Below are positions 8,368-17,362 of a stretch of DNA of 64,000 nucleotides, piece by piece. The notes below the pieces were generated by a model. It saw only the letters and a list, made by a program, of their open reading frames with translations, did no database searches and had not been told where the DNA came from. The DNA is taken from the NCBI RefSeq assembly GCF_000815105.2, contig NZ_CP010310.2, positions 1,860,001-1,924,000 on the forward strand. The letters run 5' to 3'. Numbering within the stretch: position 1 is the first letter of the stretch; every line of letters starts with the position of its first letter. Made by a program: the position numbers and the translations under genes. This DNA is from Pandoraea pulmonicola (GTDB lineage: Bacteria > Pseudomonadota > Gammaproteobacteria > Burkholderiales > Burkholderiaceae).

Positions 8368-11232
8368 TCAAGTCGTGCCGGCTTCGGCCGTGTTGTGCGC
8401 GTGGCCTAGCAGCGCTTCCTGCTGACGGTTGAAGTCCGAGTACTGGCGTTGCCATTCCGAAGGCTGCGCGACCGGCGTGACCTGCACGGCCGTTACCTTG
8501 TACTCGGGGCAGTTCGTTGCCCAGTCGGAGTTGTCGGTGGTGATCACGTTCGCGCCCGACTCCGGGAAGTGGAACGTGGTGTACACGACACCCGGCTGCA
8601 CGCGCTCACTCACGATGGCGCGCAGTACCGTCTCGCCCGCGCGGCTCTCGATGCCGACCCAGTCGCCGTCCTTGATCCCGCGCTCCTCGGCATCGTGCGG
8701 ATGGATCTCGAGCCGGTCCTCGCTGTGCCAGTGGACGTTGTCGGTGCGGCGCGTCTGGGCGCCGACGTTGTACTGCGACAAAATCCGTCCGGTCGTGAGG
8801 ATGAGCGGGAAGCGGCGCGTGACCTTTTCGTCCGTCGGTACGTACTGCGTGATCAGGAACTTACCCTTGCCGCGCACGAACTCGTCGATGTGCATGACCG
8901 GCGTGCCTTCGGGCGCCGCTTCATTGCATGGCCACTGCACGCTGCCCATGCGGTCGAGCTTCTCGTAGCTCACGCCGGTGAACGTCGGCGTGAGGCGCGC
9001 GATCTCGTCCATGATCTCCGACGGGTGCGAGTAATTCATCTCGTAGCCCAGGCGCTTGGCCAACTGGATCGTCACTTCCCAGTCGGCGTAGCCCGCGCGC
9101 GGCGGCATGACCTGGCGCACGCGCGAGATGCGACGCTCGGCGTTGGTGAAGGTGCCGTCCTTTTCGAGGAACGACGACCCCGGCAACAGCACGTGCGCGT
9201 ACTTGGCGGTCTCGTTCAGGAAGATGTCCTGCACCACGATGCACTCCATCTGCTCGAGCGCGTGCGTCACGTGCTGCGTATTCGGATCGGACTGAACGAT
9301 GTCCTCACCCTGGCAGTACAGACCCATGAAGGTGCCCGCGAGCGCGGCGTCGAACATGTTCGGGATGCGCAGGCCCGGCTCCGGCTGCAGCGTCACGCCC
9401 CATTCGGCTTCGAACAGCGCGCGGGCGGTCGAGTCCGACACGTGGCGGTAGCCCGGCAGTTCGTGCGGGAACGCGCCCATATCGCACGAACCCTGCACGT
9501 TGTTCTGACCGCGCAGCGGGTTCACGCCCACGCCGTCGCGGCCGATGTTGCCGGTGAGCATGGCGAGATTGGCAATGCCGATGACCGTGGTCGAACCTTG
9601 CGCATGCTCGGTCACGCCGAGGCCGTAGTAGATCGCCGCGTTGCCGCCCGTCGCGAACAGGCGCGCCGCGCCGCGTACGAGGTGGGCGGGCACGCCGGTA
9701 TGCGCTTCGCTGGCTTCCGGCGAGTTTTCGGCGCGGGTGATGAAGTCGCGCCACTCCCGGAATGCACGATCTTCGCAGCGCTCGGCGATGAACGCGTCGG
9801 CCATCAGCCCTTCGGTGACGATCACGTGTGCGAGTGCATTGATCATCGCCACGTTGGTGCCCGGGCGCAACTGCAGGTGATAGTCGGCGTTGATGTGCGG
9901 GCTCTTGACCAGATCGATGCGACGCGGATCGATCACGATCAGCTTCGCGCCCTGACGCAGACGCTTCTTCATGCGCGAGCCGAACACCGGATGCCCATCG
10001 GTCGGGTTCGCGCCCATCACCAGGATCACATCCGACTTTTCGATCGACTTGAACGTTTGCGTGCCGGCCGATTCACCCAGCGTGGCCTTCAGGCCGTAGC
10101 CCGTCGGCGAATGGCAAACGCGCGCGCAGGTGTCCACGTTGTTGTTGCCGAACGCGGCCCGCACGAGCTTCTGCACGAGGTAGTCCTCCTCGTTCGTGCA
10201 GCGCGAGGACACGAGCCCGCCGATCGAGTCGCGGCCATACTTGGCCTGAATGCGCTTGAACTCCGACGCCGCGTAGTCGAGCGCCTCGTCCCACGACACT
10301 TCCTGCCACGGGTCGGTGATCTTCTTGCGGATCTTCGGCGTGAGGATGCGGTCCTTGTGCGTGGCATAGCCCCAGGCGAAGCGTCCCTTCACGCAGGCGT
10401 GGCCTTCGTTGGCTTGCCCGTCCTTGTGGGGCACCATGCGCACGACTTCATTACCCTTCATCTCCGCCTTGAACGAGCAGCCCACGCCGCAATAGGCGCA
10501 GGTGGTGATCTTGGCGTGCTCGGCCTGGCCGAGATGGATCACGGACTTCTCCTGGAGCGTGGCCGTCGGGCATGCCGCGACGCATGCACCGCACGACACG
10601 CACTCGGAATCCATGAACGGCTGGTCCTGACCCGGCGAGACGCGGGCTTCGAAGCCGCGACCGGAGATCGTCAGCGCAAACGTGCCCTGCGTTTCCTCGC
10701 ACGCGCGCACGCAGCGGTTGCAGACGATGCACTTGGAGGCGTCGTAGGTGAAGTACGGGTTCGACTCATCTTTCTCGCTGTCGAAGTGGTTCGCGCCATC
10801 GAAGCCGTAGCGCACTTCGCGCAGGCCCGTCACGCCGGCCATGTCCTGCAGTTCGCAGTCGCCGTTGGCCGCGCAGGTGAGGCAGTCGAGCGGGTGATCG
10901 GAGATGTAGAGCTCCATCACGCCCTTGCGCAGTTCCTGCAGCTTCGGCGTTTGCGTGCGCACCTTCATGCCGGGCTCGACCGGCGTCGTGCACGAGGCGG
11001 GGAAGCCGCGGCGGCCTTCGATCTCGACCAGGCAAAGACGGCACGAACCGAACGGCTCGAGCGAGTCGGTGGCGCACAGCTTGGGCACATTCACGCCGCT
11101 TTCGGCCGCGGCGCGCATGATCGACGTGCCCGCAGGCACGGTGATCTGTTCGCCGTCGATCTCCAGCGTGACTTCCTGCGCCGATTCGCGGCGCGGTGTG
11201 CCGTAGTCCTTCTCAAACATCGGATCCATCAT
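8368..11232 (-). CDS. fdsA: NAD-dependent formate dehydrogenase, alpha (molybdenum) subunit
   Basis: 954 residues, cytosolic, no Tat signal. An N-terminal NuoG-like part has a [2Fe-2S] domain (cysteines in PKLCATDSLEPFGSCRLC and ASC, residues ~50-80), a His/Cys cluster region (HPLDCLTCAANGDC) and two ferredoxin-type clusters (CIVCNRCVRAC; CVSCGACVAAC). The bis-MGD catalytic domain starts near TCAYCGVGC. The Mo-ligand cysteine is in CARVCHSPTGYG, so this enzyme uses Cys, not selenocysteine, unlike fdnG in this window. It oxidises formate to CO2 and passes electrons to FMN in FdsB. The gene starts 13 bases after the fdsB stop, with AGGAG overlapping that stop. Confidence 0.96.
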   Translation of the reverse strand: MMDPMFEKDYGTPRRESAQEVTLEIDGEQITVPAGTSIMRAAAESGVNVPKLCATDSLEPFGSCRLCLVEIEGRRGFPASCTTPVEPGMKVRTQTPKLQELRKGVMELYISDHPLDCLTCAANGDCELQDMAGVTGLREVRYGFDGANHFDSEKDESNPYFTYDASKCIVCNRCVRACEETQGTFALTISGRGFEARVSPGQDQPFMDSECVSCGACVAACPTATLQEKSVIHLGQAEHAKITTCAYCGVGCSFKAEMKGNEVVRMVPHKDGQANEGHACVKGRFAWGYATHKDRILTPKIRKKITDPWQEVSWDEALDYAASEFKRIQAKYGRDSIGGLVSSRCTNEEDYLVQKLVRAAFGNNNVDTCARVCHSPTGYGLKATLGESAGTQTFKSIEKSDVILVMGANPTDGHPVFGSRMKKRLRQGAKLIVIDPRRIDLVKSPHINADYHLQLRPGTNVAMINALAHVIVTEGLMADAFIAERCEDRAFREWRDFITRAENSPEASEAHTGVPAHLVRGAARLFATGGNAAIYYGLGVTEHAQGSTTVIGIANLAMLTGNIGRDGVGVNPLRGQNNVQGSCDMGAFPHELPGYRHVSDSTARALFEAEWGVTLQPEPGLRIPNMFDAALAGTFMGLYCQGEDIVQSDPNTQHVTHALEQMECIVVQDIFLNETAKYAHVLLPGSSFLEKDGTFTNAERRISRVRQVMPPRAGYADWEVTIQLAKRLGYEMNYSHPSEIMDEIARLTPTFTGVSYEKLDRMGSVQWPCNEAAPEGTPVMHIDEFVRGKGKFLITQYVPTDEKVTRRFPLILTTGRILSQYNVGAQTRRTDNVHWHSEDRLEIHPHDAEERGIKDGDWVGIESRAGETVLRAIVSERVQPGVVYTTFHFPESGANVITTDNSDWATNCPEYKVTAVQVTPVAQPSEWQRQYSDFNRQQEALLGHAHNTAEAGTT

Positions 11233-11245
11233 GATGGGCGGTCTC

Positions 11246-12844
11246 CTAGGCGGCCTGGGTCGGCAGGTTCGACGGTTCGGCCGCGCCGAAGTCTTCGGGG
11301 AAATGGTTGAGCGCCGACAGCACGGGGTAGGGCGTCATGCCGCCCATCGCGCACAGCGAACCGGCGAGCATCGTGTCGCACAGGTCGCGCAGCAGCTTGA
11401 TTTGCTTGGGACGGTCGCGTCCGTCGATGATCTTGTCCATCACTTCGACGCCGCGCGTCGAGCCGATGCGGCATGGCGTGCACTTGCCGCACGATTCGAT
11501 GGTGCAGAACTCCATCGCATAGCGCGCGAGCCTGGCGAGGTCGACGGTGTCGTCATGCGCCACGATGCCGCCGTGGCCGAGCACGGCCCACAGCGCCGCG
11601 AAGGCCTCGTAATCGAGCGGCGTGTCCCATTGCGATTCCGGCAGATAGGAGCCGAGCGGGCCGCCGACCTGCACGGCGCGCAGCGGGCGGCCGGTGATGG
11701 CGCCGCCGCCATAGTCGTACAGGATCTCGCGCAGCGTCACGCCGAAGGCCTTTTCGATCAGGCCGCCGTGCTTGATGTTGCCCGCGAGCTGGATGGGCAG
11801 TGTGCCGCGCGAGCGGCCCATCCCGAAATTCTTGTAGAACTCGGCGCCGCGATCCATGATGATCGGCACCGAGGCGAGCGAAATCACGTTGTTGATGACC
11901 GTCGGCTGCCCGAAAAGCCCCTCGATGGCCGGCAGCGGCGGCTTGGCCCGCACCACGCCGCGCTTGCCTTCGAGACTCTCGAGCAACGCCGTTTCCTCGC
12001 CGCACACATACGCGCCCGCGGCCTTGCGCACTTCGAGGTGGAACGTCTTGTCGGAGCCGAGAATGTTCTTGCCGAGATAGCCGGCCTTGCGCGCGTTCGC
12101 GATGGCTTCGTTCAGTACGTCGATCGAGTGCGGGTATTCGCTGCGCACGTAGATATAGCCGCGCGTGGCGCCTACGGCGATTCCGGCGATCGTCATGCCT
12201 TCGACGAGCACGAGCGGATCGCCTTCCATCAGCATGCGGTCGGCGAACGTGCCCGAATCGCCTTCGTCGGCGTTGCACACGATGTACTTCTGCGCGGCCG
12301 GCGTGTTGAGCACCGTTTTCCACTTGATGCCGGTCGGGAATGCCGCGCCGCCGCGCCCGCGCAGGCCGGACTCGGTGACCTGGGCGACGATGGCCGCGCC
12401 GTCCATGCCGAGCGCGTTGCGCAGGCCGCGATAGCCGTCGTGCGCGACGTAGTCGTCGACCGAGACGGGGTCGGTGACGCCCACGCGGGCGAACGTCAGA
12501 CGCTCCTGCTTCTTGAAATACGGAATCTCTTCGGTCAGGCCGAGCGCGAGCGGATGGTCGCCGCCGGCGGTGACGTTCGCGTCGAACAGGCTCGGGACGT
12601 CGTCCACGTCGACCGGACCGTACGCCACGCGGCCGGCGGGCGTGACGACTTCGAGCAGCGGTTCGAGCCACAGCATGCCGCGTGTGCCGTTGCGCACGAG
12701 CTCGATGTCGATGCCACGCTGCGCGGCTTGCGCGACGATGGCTTCGGCGACTTCATCGGCGCCCAGGGCGAGGGCGGCCGAGTCGCGCGGCAGGTAGAGC
12801 CGCACGGTGCCGGGCGTTTTGGCGGAGTGGGAGGCTTGGCTCAT
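11246..12844 (-). CDS. fdsB: NAD-dependent formate dehydrogenase, beta (FMN/NAD) subunit
   Basis: 532 residues. The N-terminal ~120 residues form a thioredoxin-like domain as in known FdsB. The NuoF-like core has the glycine-rich NADH/FMN motif GLRGRGGAAFPTG, NADEGDSGTFADR, and the [4Fe-4S] motif ESCGKCTPCRIGSTRG near the C terminus. It takes electrons from FdsA clusters and reduces NAD+ via FMN. The start at 12844 overlaps the fdsG stop by four bases (ATGA), a sign of translational coupling; the longer open frame reads through fdsG out of frame and is not real. Confidence 0.96.
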   Translation of the reverse strand: MSQASHSAKTPGTVRLYLPRDSAALALGADEVAEAIVAQAAQRGIDIELVRNGTRGMLWLEPLLEVVTPAGRVAYGPVDVDDVPSLFDANVTAGGDHPLALGLTEEIPYFKKQERLTFARVGVTDPVSVDDYVAHDGYRGLRNALGMDGAAIVAQVTESGLRGRGGAAFPTGIKWKTVLNTPAAQKYIVCNADEGDSGTFADRMLMEGDPLVLVEGMTIAGIAVGATRGYIYVRSEYPHSIDVLNEAIANARKAGYLGKNILGSDKTFHLEVRKAAGAYVCGEETALLESLEGKRGVVRAKPPLPAIEGLFGQPTVINNVISLASVPIIMDRGAEFYKNFGMGRSRGTLPIQLAGNIKHGGLIEKAFGVTLREILYDYGGGAITGRPLRAVQVGGPLGSYLPESQWDTPLDYEAFAALWAVLGHGGIVAHDDTVDLARLARYAMEFCTIESCGKCTPCRIGSTRGVEVMDKIIDGRDRPKQIKLLRDLCDTMLAGSLCAMGGMTPYPVLSALNHFPEDFGAAEPSNLPTQAA

Positions 12845-13308
12845 ACGGCATCCTTGGCGCGGGCGACCAGGCGGTCGAATTTCTCGGGGGTGACGCGCGC
12901 GTGCAACTTGTCGTCGATGGTGATGGCGGGCGATGTGGCGCACTGGCCGAGGCAGTACACCGGCTCGAGGGCGACGTCGCCGCTGTGCGCATGCATCGCG
13001 CAGCCCAGCACGCGTTCCGCATGCGCGACAAGCGCGTCGGCGCCCATGCTCTGGCACGCCTCGGCGCGGCAGATCTGCACGACGTGGCGCGGCGGCGGAG
13101 CGGTGCGGAAGTGATGGTAGAACGTGATCACGCCATGGACTTCGGCGCGAGAGAGGTTGAGGGCGTCGGCGATGACGGGGACGGCTTCCGAGGGTACGTA
13201 GCCGAAGGCGTCCTGAACGTCGTGGAGGATCGGCAGCAGGGGGCCTTCCTGCGCCGAATGAGCGTCCAGAATCGCTTGCACCGTCGCGATGGAAAAAGCC
13301 TCGCGCAT
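12841..13308 (-). CDS. fdsG: NAD-dependent formate dehydrogenase, gamma (2Fe-2S) subunit
   Basis: 155 residues of the NuoE-like thioredoxin-fold family. The four ligands of its [2Fe-2S] cluster lie in CRAEACQSMG and CLGQCATSPA. Conserved N-terminal blocks include LLPILHDVQDAFGYVP and EVHGVITFYHHF. The start at 13308 follows AGGAGACAACAGCC, an excellent ribosome site; 30 upstream residues of open frame are dropped. First gene of fdsGBA-D; a candidate operator at 13668-13682 lies in the 330-base leader region. Confidence 0.95.
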   Translation of the reverse strand: MREAFSIATVQAILDAHSAQEGPLLPILHDVQDAFGYVPSEAVPVIADALNLSRAEVHGVITFYHHFRTAPPPRHVVQICRAEACQSMGADALVAHAERVLGCAMHAHSGDVALEPVYCLGQCATSPAITIDDKLHARVTPEKFDRLVARAKDAV

Positions 13309-13667
13309 GGCTGTTGTCTCCTGTGCGGCGCACCGCGGGGACTGCGCGCCTGAGGGTATGGTTATGTGTTGTTCCTGCCCCAGGGGCGAGAGACCCATTT
13401 GTCACATTCGGCGACGCTGCTCGGGTCTAGCGATCAGCGCGGCGCCGGACGAGCGTGCGGCACATAGCCCCCACCATATGCCGCACGGGCTCGGTCTCCC
13501 GCCCCGTTGCTTACTTCGTCAACCGGCGAGCCGGGAAAGTCGGCTCGAATCCTGTTGTGCCCCATGCGTGTTTCTCGACGCCGGGCGGCGCTTCCCGCCT
13601 CCTGTCCGGCAGTCTGGTGGCGACTGCCGGGAGGGCGTTGAAGTCTCCGTATGTGAAACACGATATA

Positions 13668-13682
13668 TGATATACGGTATAC
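13668..13682. promoter_or_regulatory. Candidate oxalate-regulon operator, fds promoter
   Basis: TGATATACGGTATAC, the best copy of a 15-bp near-palindrome (ATAC-N-GTAT core) found at five promoters in the window. It lies between the gntR terminator and fdsG. Confidence 0.55.
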
Positions 13683-13905
13683 GTGCAATAGCCTGGCACA
13701 TGGTTTGGCAGCCTCGTTTACCCGGATTTCGAGCGAAATACCGACGGATCCGGCCCGCGATGCACCCGTCAGCGGCAAGGCGTGGTGTGGGGGCGTCGCG
13801 CAGCGAGAGGCCGCGGCGTCGTTGCGACGCCTGGCGACAAGAGAGGGGGAGGGCTGCGCTCGGGGGGCGCTCAGATTCGAGGATGACGCGAGGGCCGGAT
13901 AAGAC

Positions 13906-13939
13906 AAAGGCCAGTGACACATCGATGTCACTGGCCTTT
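13906..13939 (-). terminator. Terminator after gntR (possibly bidirectional)
   Basis: A perfect 14-bp inverted repeat (AAAGGCCAGTGACA / TGTCACTGGCCTTT) with a 6-base loop. T-rich stretches flank it on both sides; it lies ~40 bases past the gntR stop. Confidence 0.7.
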
Positions 13940-13978
13940 TCCGTAACGCGCGGCGTGGATACGCCGTGGGACAGCCAA

Positions 13979-14692
13979 TTATTCGAGGAAGTCGCAGTGC
14001 TCTTCGACGAAGGCGGCCAGACCCAGTGTGTGATCGCGCGCCAGCTTTTCGGCGAGTTCCGTGTCACGCTTTTCCAGCGCGGTGATGATCTTCAGATGAT
14101 CGACGATCGAGCGCGCGGCCCGGTCGTTCTGAGCGATCGTCACCTTGCGGATGGCGCGCACGTGAATGAACAGGTTCTTGATCGTATTGGCGATCGCTTG
14201 TGACCCACCAAGATTGATCAGCGCCTGGTGGAAGTCGATGTTCGCGTCGGAATACTCTTCGATGTGATCGGTCGGCGGCGCGTTGACGAATTCGTCGAAC
14301 AGATGGCGCAGCTTGGCGATCTCTTCATCGCTCGCGTGCAGCGTGGCCAGGCGTGCGGACATCCCTTCGAGGGCGGCCCACATCTGGATCATCTCGACGA
14401 TTTCACGCTTCGTCTTGCGGATGATGAAGATGCCCCGGCGCGGCACCGTGCGCAAAAAGCCTTCCTGTTCCAGCAGGGTCATGGCTTCGCGAATCGGTGT
14501 GCGCGAAACGCCAAGCACCTGGATGAGCTGACGCTCGTCCAGGCGAATTTCTTCCTTCTGGTTATAGATGTCGGCATCGGCGATGGCTTTTTTCAGCAGC
14601 GCATACGCCTGATTGCGAAAACTCGTGGTGGTGTCGATCGGCTCCAGCGCGAGCGGAGTCACGCGCGCCGGAGTTGGGGTGATCAGGGACAT
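13979..14692 (-). CDS. GntR-family (FCD) regulator, probable oxalate/formate regulator
   Basis: 237 residues. After a ~25-residue lead comes a winged HTH (residues ~30-95; DERQLIQVLGVSRTPIREAM is the recognition region and EGFLRTVPRRGIFI the wing). An FCD ligand-binding domain follows, with the acidic/His metal-site residues in NIDFHQALINLGG and IVDHLKIITALEKRD. FCD regulators usually respond to small carboxylates. Start at 14692 after AGGAGACTATTGC. It is the second gene of a two-gene operon with a small membrane protein. Its own promoter region carries a copy of the operator motif, so it probably autoregulates and controls fds, oxlT, frc2 and the panE-like gene. Target assignment is inferred from motif sharing and position. 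Confidence 0.85.
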   Translation of the reverse strand: MSLITPTPARVTPLALEPIDTTTSFRNQAYALLKKAIADADIYNQKEEIRLDERQLIQVLGVSRTPIREAMTLLEQEGFLRTVPRRGIFIIRKTKREIVEMIQMWAALEGMSARLATLHASDEEIAKLRHLFDEFVNAPPTDHIEEYSDANIDFHQALINLGGSQAIANTIKNLFIHVRAIRKVTIAQNDRAARSIVDHLKIITALEKRDTELAEKLARDHTLGLAAFVEEHCDFLE

Positions 14693-14721
14693 GCAATAGT
14701 CTCCTAGGTATTACGGCCCCT

Positions 14722-14940
14722 TCAGAGGCGCAATGCTTGCTGCCCCACGACGGTTGCCGGCTTGGTGACGAGTTTACCCGATTCGTTTGCCCGCGTGGTT
14801 TCCGCCAGATACGCGTAACGACCGTTCTTTTCGGCCTTTTCGAGCACCGAAGCGGGCAGGGCGACGAAGAGGTGAACCATCGCAACCCCGGCGGCCAGGG
14901 CAGAAGCAAGGGCAATCAAAGTAAGCGCAGCGACTAACAT
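14722..14940 (-). CDS. Small single-span membrane protein, unknown function
   Basis: 72 residues: one N-terminal hydrophobic helix (LVAALTLIALASALAAGVAM continuing to HLFVALPAS), then a charged segment (EKAEKNGRYAYLAETTRANE) and a short C terminus. It could be a membrane anchor or an uncleaved signal-type peptide. ATG 14940 is preceded by CAGGAGTGTCACC, a strong site; an earlier in-frame start at 15018 lacks one and adds a non-hydrophobic lead. It ends 29 bases before gntR on the same strand, so the two are probably co-transcribed. I do not recognise the family; the context suggests a link to oxalate sensing or transport. Confidence 0.65.
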   Translation of the reverse strand: MLVAALTLIALASALAAGVAMVHLFVALPASVLEKAEKNGRYAYLAETTRANESGKLVTKPATVVGQQALRL

Positions 14941-15033
14941 GGTGACACTCCTGATAAACGTTGACAGGTCGAAATGTGGGGGAGAACTTGCCTTGCATTG
15001 TATGTCGCGCCGCAACAAGTCTCAAGATATACC

Positions 15034-15048
15034 ACATACCGAATATCA
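15034..15048. promoter_or_regulatory. Candidate oxalate-regulon operator, gntR operon promoter
   Basis: On the minus strand TGATATTCGGTATGT, 12 of 15 matches to the copy at 13668. It is ~95 bases upstream of the small membrane protein start, in an AT-rich stretch suited to a promoter. Confidence 0.45.
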
Positions 15049-15060
15049 AAATTCATCATT

Positions 15061-15601
15061 TTTCGGGACGTTTTCTACGTCACCGTGGCGGTCGGCTACC
15101 CGGATTTGTCTCTTTTTCCGATAGTGTTGAGTCGATCGATGGTGGCGGTGAACCTCCTCGGATGTTCGTCCAGCTTGCATTGATGCGGTTTTCGGGACGC
15201 AGGGCTCGCGCGCGATTCGCGGCATGACCGGCGATGTCTTCGGGATGCTGCAAAAGCGGGTTATTGCGTTGCCGCGAAACCACACGGCTGGGAATACCTG
15301 CAGGCGATAGGCCCGCCGGGCTCTCCCGTAAAAACGACACGGCTCGCCGGCAAAAAATCGGCCGCGACCGGGAAATCCGGTGGCGGCGCGATCGGCGAGT
15401 GCATCGAGCGGCGGGGGGCTGGCGACTCAACGGGGGCGAGGTGAGCCGTCGCCCGTCCTTGTTCGTGCCGTCCAGTTCCGTCTATATATAGGGGCGCGGC
15501 GGTGGAGGCCCTCCGGCGCCCCACGCCTCGACGTCACGTACCGACGGCAACTCTTCGTCGTCGCCGTGACGATGCTTGATGCGCTTGCGACTCGGCAGCG
15601 C
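15061..15601. other. Intergenic stretch without a supported gene
   Basis: About 540 bases between the gntR-operon promoter and the end of the panE-like gene. Short open frames here have no ribosome site and Arg/Pro/Ser-rich translations. I see no clear terminator, repeat or RNA. Confidence 0.5.
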
Positions 15602-16615
15602 TTATGCCGCTTTCGCGAGCCGTTCCTGGGCAGCGGCCACCGCCTCGGGCTGCGTCATGAATTCGCGCTGCTTGACGAGGGCGAGCACGACGTCGAGCGT
15701 TGGCGTCGGCACGTTGGCGAGACGCCCCATCTCCTGCACGACCGAGACGAGCGGATCGATCTCCATGGCACGGCCGCGCTCGAGGTCTTGCAGCATTGAA
15801 GTCTTGTGCGCGCCTACGGCGCCCGCGCCGTTGATGCGGCGCTCGACATCCACGCGGAAATGCACGCCGAACTTGTCGCCGATGGCCTTGGCTTCGAGCA
15901 TCATGGCGCGCGCGATGGCGCGTGTGCCCGGATCGCTGGCAATGATGTCGAGTGTGCCGTGCGTGAGGGCCGAGATCGGATTGAAGCAGAGGTTGCCCCA
16001 CAGCTTGAGCCAGATCTCGTCGCGGATGTTCTCGCGAATCGGTGCGTCGAGCCCGCCCTCGATCATCAGCTTCGAGAGTTTCTCCACACGCTCCGTACGC
16101 TCGCCGCTGGCTTCGCCGAGCGGGAACTTGTTGCCGTAGACGTGTTGGATCACGCCCGGTGCAACGACTTCGGTGGCCGGATACACCACGCAACCGATGG
16201 CGCGCTCGGGGCCGAGCTCGCGCCATTGGCGGCCGTTCGGGTCGATGCTCTCGAGCGTGCTGCCTTCGAGCGCACCGCCGTGCTTGTAGAAGTACCAGTA
16301 GGGGATACCGTTCACGGCGGTGACCACGGCCGTGTCCGGCCCGAGCAGCGGCTGCATGGCATCGAGTACCGACGGAACCGAGTGCGCCTTGAGTGCAATG
16401 ATCACGTAGTCCTGGGGACCGAGCTCGCGTGCATCGTCCGTGCAGCGCAATTGCGTGACGCGTTCCTCGCCGTCGATCAGCAGCTTGAGTCCGTTCTCGC
16501 GCATGGCGGCAAGATGCGGGCCGCGCGCCACCAGACTGACATCGGCTCCGGCGCGCGCAAGCTGCACGCCGAGATAGCCACCGATGGCGCCAGCGCCATA
16601 GATGCAAATCTTCAT
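15602..16615 (-). CDS. Ketopantoate reductase-family (PanE/ApbA) oxidoreductase
   Basis: 337 residues. The Rossmann motif GAGAIGGYLG starts at residue 7 and the N-terminal NAD(P) domain runs to ~180. The C-terminal helical ApbA_C domain includes the catalytic-region EIWLKLWGNLCFNPISALT and SMLQDLERGRAMEID. PanE reduces 2-dehydropantoate to pantoate with NADPH, but many paralogues act on other 2-keto acids. Start at 16615 (MKICIYGAG) follows GGAGGGAGAGACTTC; a start eight codons upstream is less likely. Divergent from oxlT, with an operator-motif copy at 16682-16696 in its promoter. It is therefore probably an oxalate-pathway accessory enzyme (for example acting on a C2/C3 keto acid) rather than the housekeeping panE. 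Confidence 0.85.
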   Translation of the reverse strand: MKICIYGAGAIGGYLGVQLARAGADVSLVARGPHLAAMRENGLKLLIDGEERVTQLRCTDDARELGPQDYVIIALKAHSVPSVLDAMQPLLGPDTAVVTAVNGIPYWYFYKHGGALEGSTLESIDPNGRQWRELGPERAIGCVVYPATEVVAPGVIQHVYGNKFPLGEASGERTERVEKLSKLMIEGGLDAPIRENIRDEIWLKLWGNLCFNPISALTHGTLDIIASDPGTRAIARAMMLEAKAIGDKFGVHFRVDVERRINGAGAVGAHKTSMLQDLERGRAMEIDPLVSVVQEMGRLANVPTPTLDVVLALVKQREFMTQPEAVAAAQERLAKAA

Positions 16616-16681
16616 GAAGTCTCTCCCTCCAATGGTCAATCGAAACCTGGATCGTTATTTATTCTTTTAATATGAAATTTT

Positions 16682-16696
16682 GTATATAGTATATCA
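16682..16696. promoter_or_regulatory. Candidate oxalate-regulon operator, panE-like promoter
   Basis: On the minus strand TGATATACTATATAC, 13 of 15 matches to the fds copy. It is 67 bases upstream of the panE-like start, surrounded by A/T-rich DNA. The plus-strand 12-mer GTATATCACAAG spanning its edge recurs exactly at 35741-35752. Confidence 0.55.
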
Positions 16697-16888
16697 CAAG
16701 AGGCTCAGCGCCAAGTATTCCCGGACCGAATGCCGTCATGGTTTCCCCGCAGCGCTGCGAAAAGCCTGCCTGGGATGTGTGAGCGCGACCGGCATGGGAG
16801 GTGGGGGAGAAACGCCGTAAGGGAAGCCCGCAAGCGAATTATTACGGTGTATTACAGCCGGGGATGGGAAGAGTAATTGGGAGTTTTT

Positions 16889-16905
16889 TGTGAATGAAGT
16901 TCACA
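16889..16905. promoter_or_regulatory. Palindrome TGTGAA-N5-TTCACA
   Basis: A perfect 6-bp inverted repeat with a 5-base spacer, preceded by T6, in the panE-oxlT intergenic region. It resembles a CRP-type site but has one base too many between TGTGA and TCACA. Confidence 0.35.
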
Positions 16906-17082
16906 TAAATATCGTCTTGTGCTCGTTTCAAAAATTCCCAAGGAGCCCTATATAAAAGGCTGGAGCGCCTTGTCAGACAAGCTTCCCGGATCAGGTTAAC
17001 TCCTTAGTGTTTTCGCATTGCGTTGTTGCCCCGCTCCGGCCTACAGTGGCGTTACTGTATCTAGCCGCCACTTAGGACAGTG

Positions 17083-17140
17083 CCTCGCGTGCCGCGGTCG
17101 CTTTCGCTGCAATGGACGAAAACGACTGTGGCACGCGAGG
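17083..17140 (+). ncRNA. Long stable hairpin upstream of oxlT (possible structured RNA)
   Basis: CCTCGCGTGCCGCGGTCG (17083-17100) pairs with CGACTGTGGCACGCGAGG (17123-17140) over 18 bp, including two G-U wobbles. After one mismatch, TTTCG/CGAAA extends the stem to ~23 bp around a 10-base loop. Both wobbles have G on the left arm and U on the right, so they hold only in a plus-strand transcript. It lies upstream of the apparent oxlT promoter (17171), so it would need its own promoter. No U-run follows. RNA function is inferred. Confidence 0.4.
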
Positions 17141-17170
17141 TGAGAAACGAGGAAAGCGATAAATTAGTGT

Positions 17171-17198
17171 TGACTTATATCTGATATATCGTATATTT
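17171..17198 (+). promoter_or_regulatory. oxlT promoter with overlapping operator
   Basis: TTGACT (17171-17176), 16-base spacer, TATATT (17193-17198). The operator motif TGATATATCGTATAT (17183-17197) covers the spacer and the -10, which suits repression by the GntR regulator. The oxlT leader would then be ~155 bases. Confidence 0.55.
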
Positions 17199-17362
17199 CG
17201 TTCGGTATATTTGCGGGAAGGCAAGCTGTCCCGTGAACGTCAGAGAACAAGTCGACGAGGCGAAGACCTCGTAAAGCATACCCAGGGGGCGTAGACCCCA
17301 TCCGGAAGGTGTTGTTGTTGTGAAGCTGCTAAACAACTGAGAACCGATGGAGGAGGTACATA

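Noticed and set aside
8449..11310. Long plus-strand frame (953 codons) opposite fdsA
   Set aside because: Shadow frame caused by high GC at third positions; Arg/His/Val-rich translation, no ribosome site, and fdsA is unmistakable on the other strand.
11246..13405. One 719-residue minus-strand protein covering fdsB and fdsG
   Set aside because: The N-terminal part is out-of-frame fdsG; real fdsB starts at 12844 with an ATGA overlap.
16889..16905. CRP binding site
   Set aside because: The spacing between TGTGA and TCACA is seven bases, not six, and it is not placed by a recognisable promoter; kept only as a palindrome.
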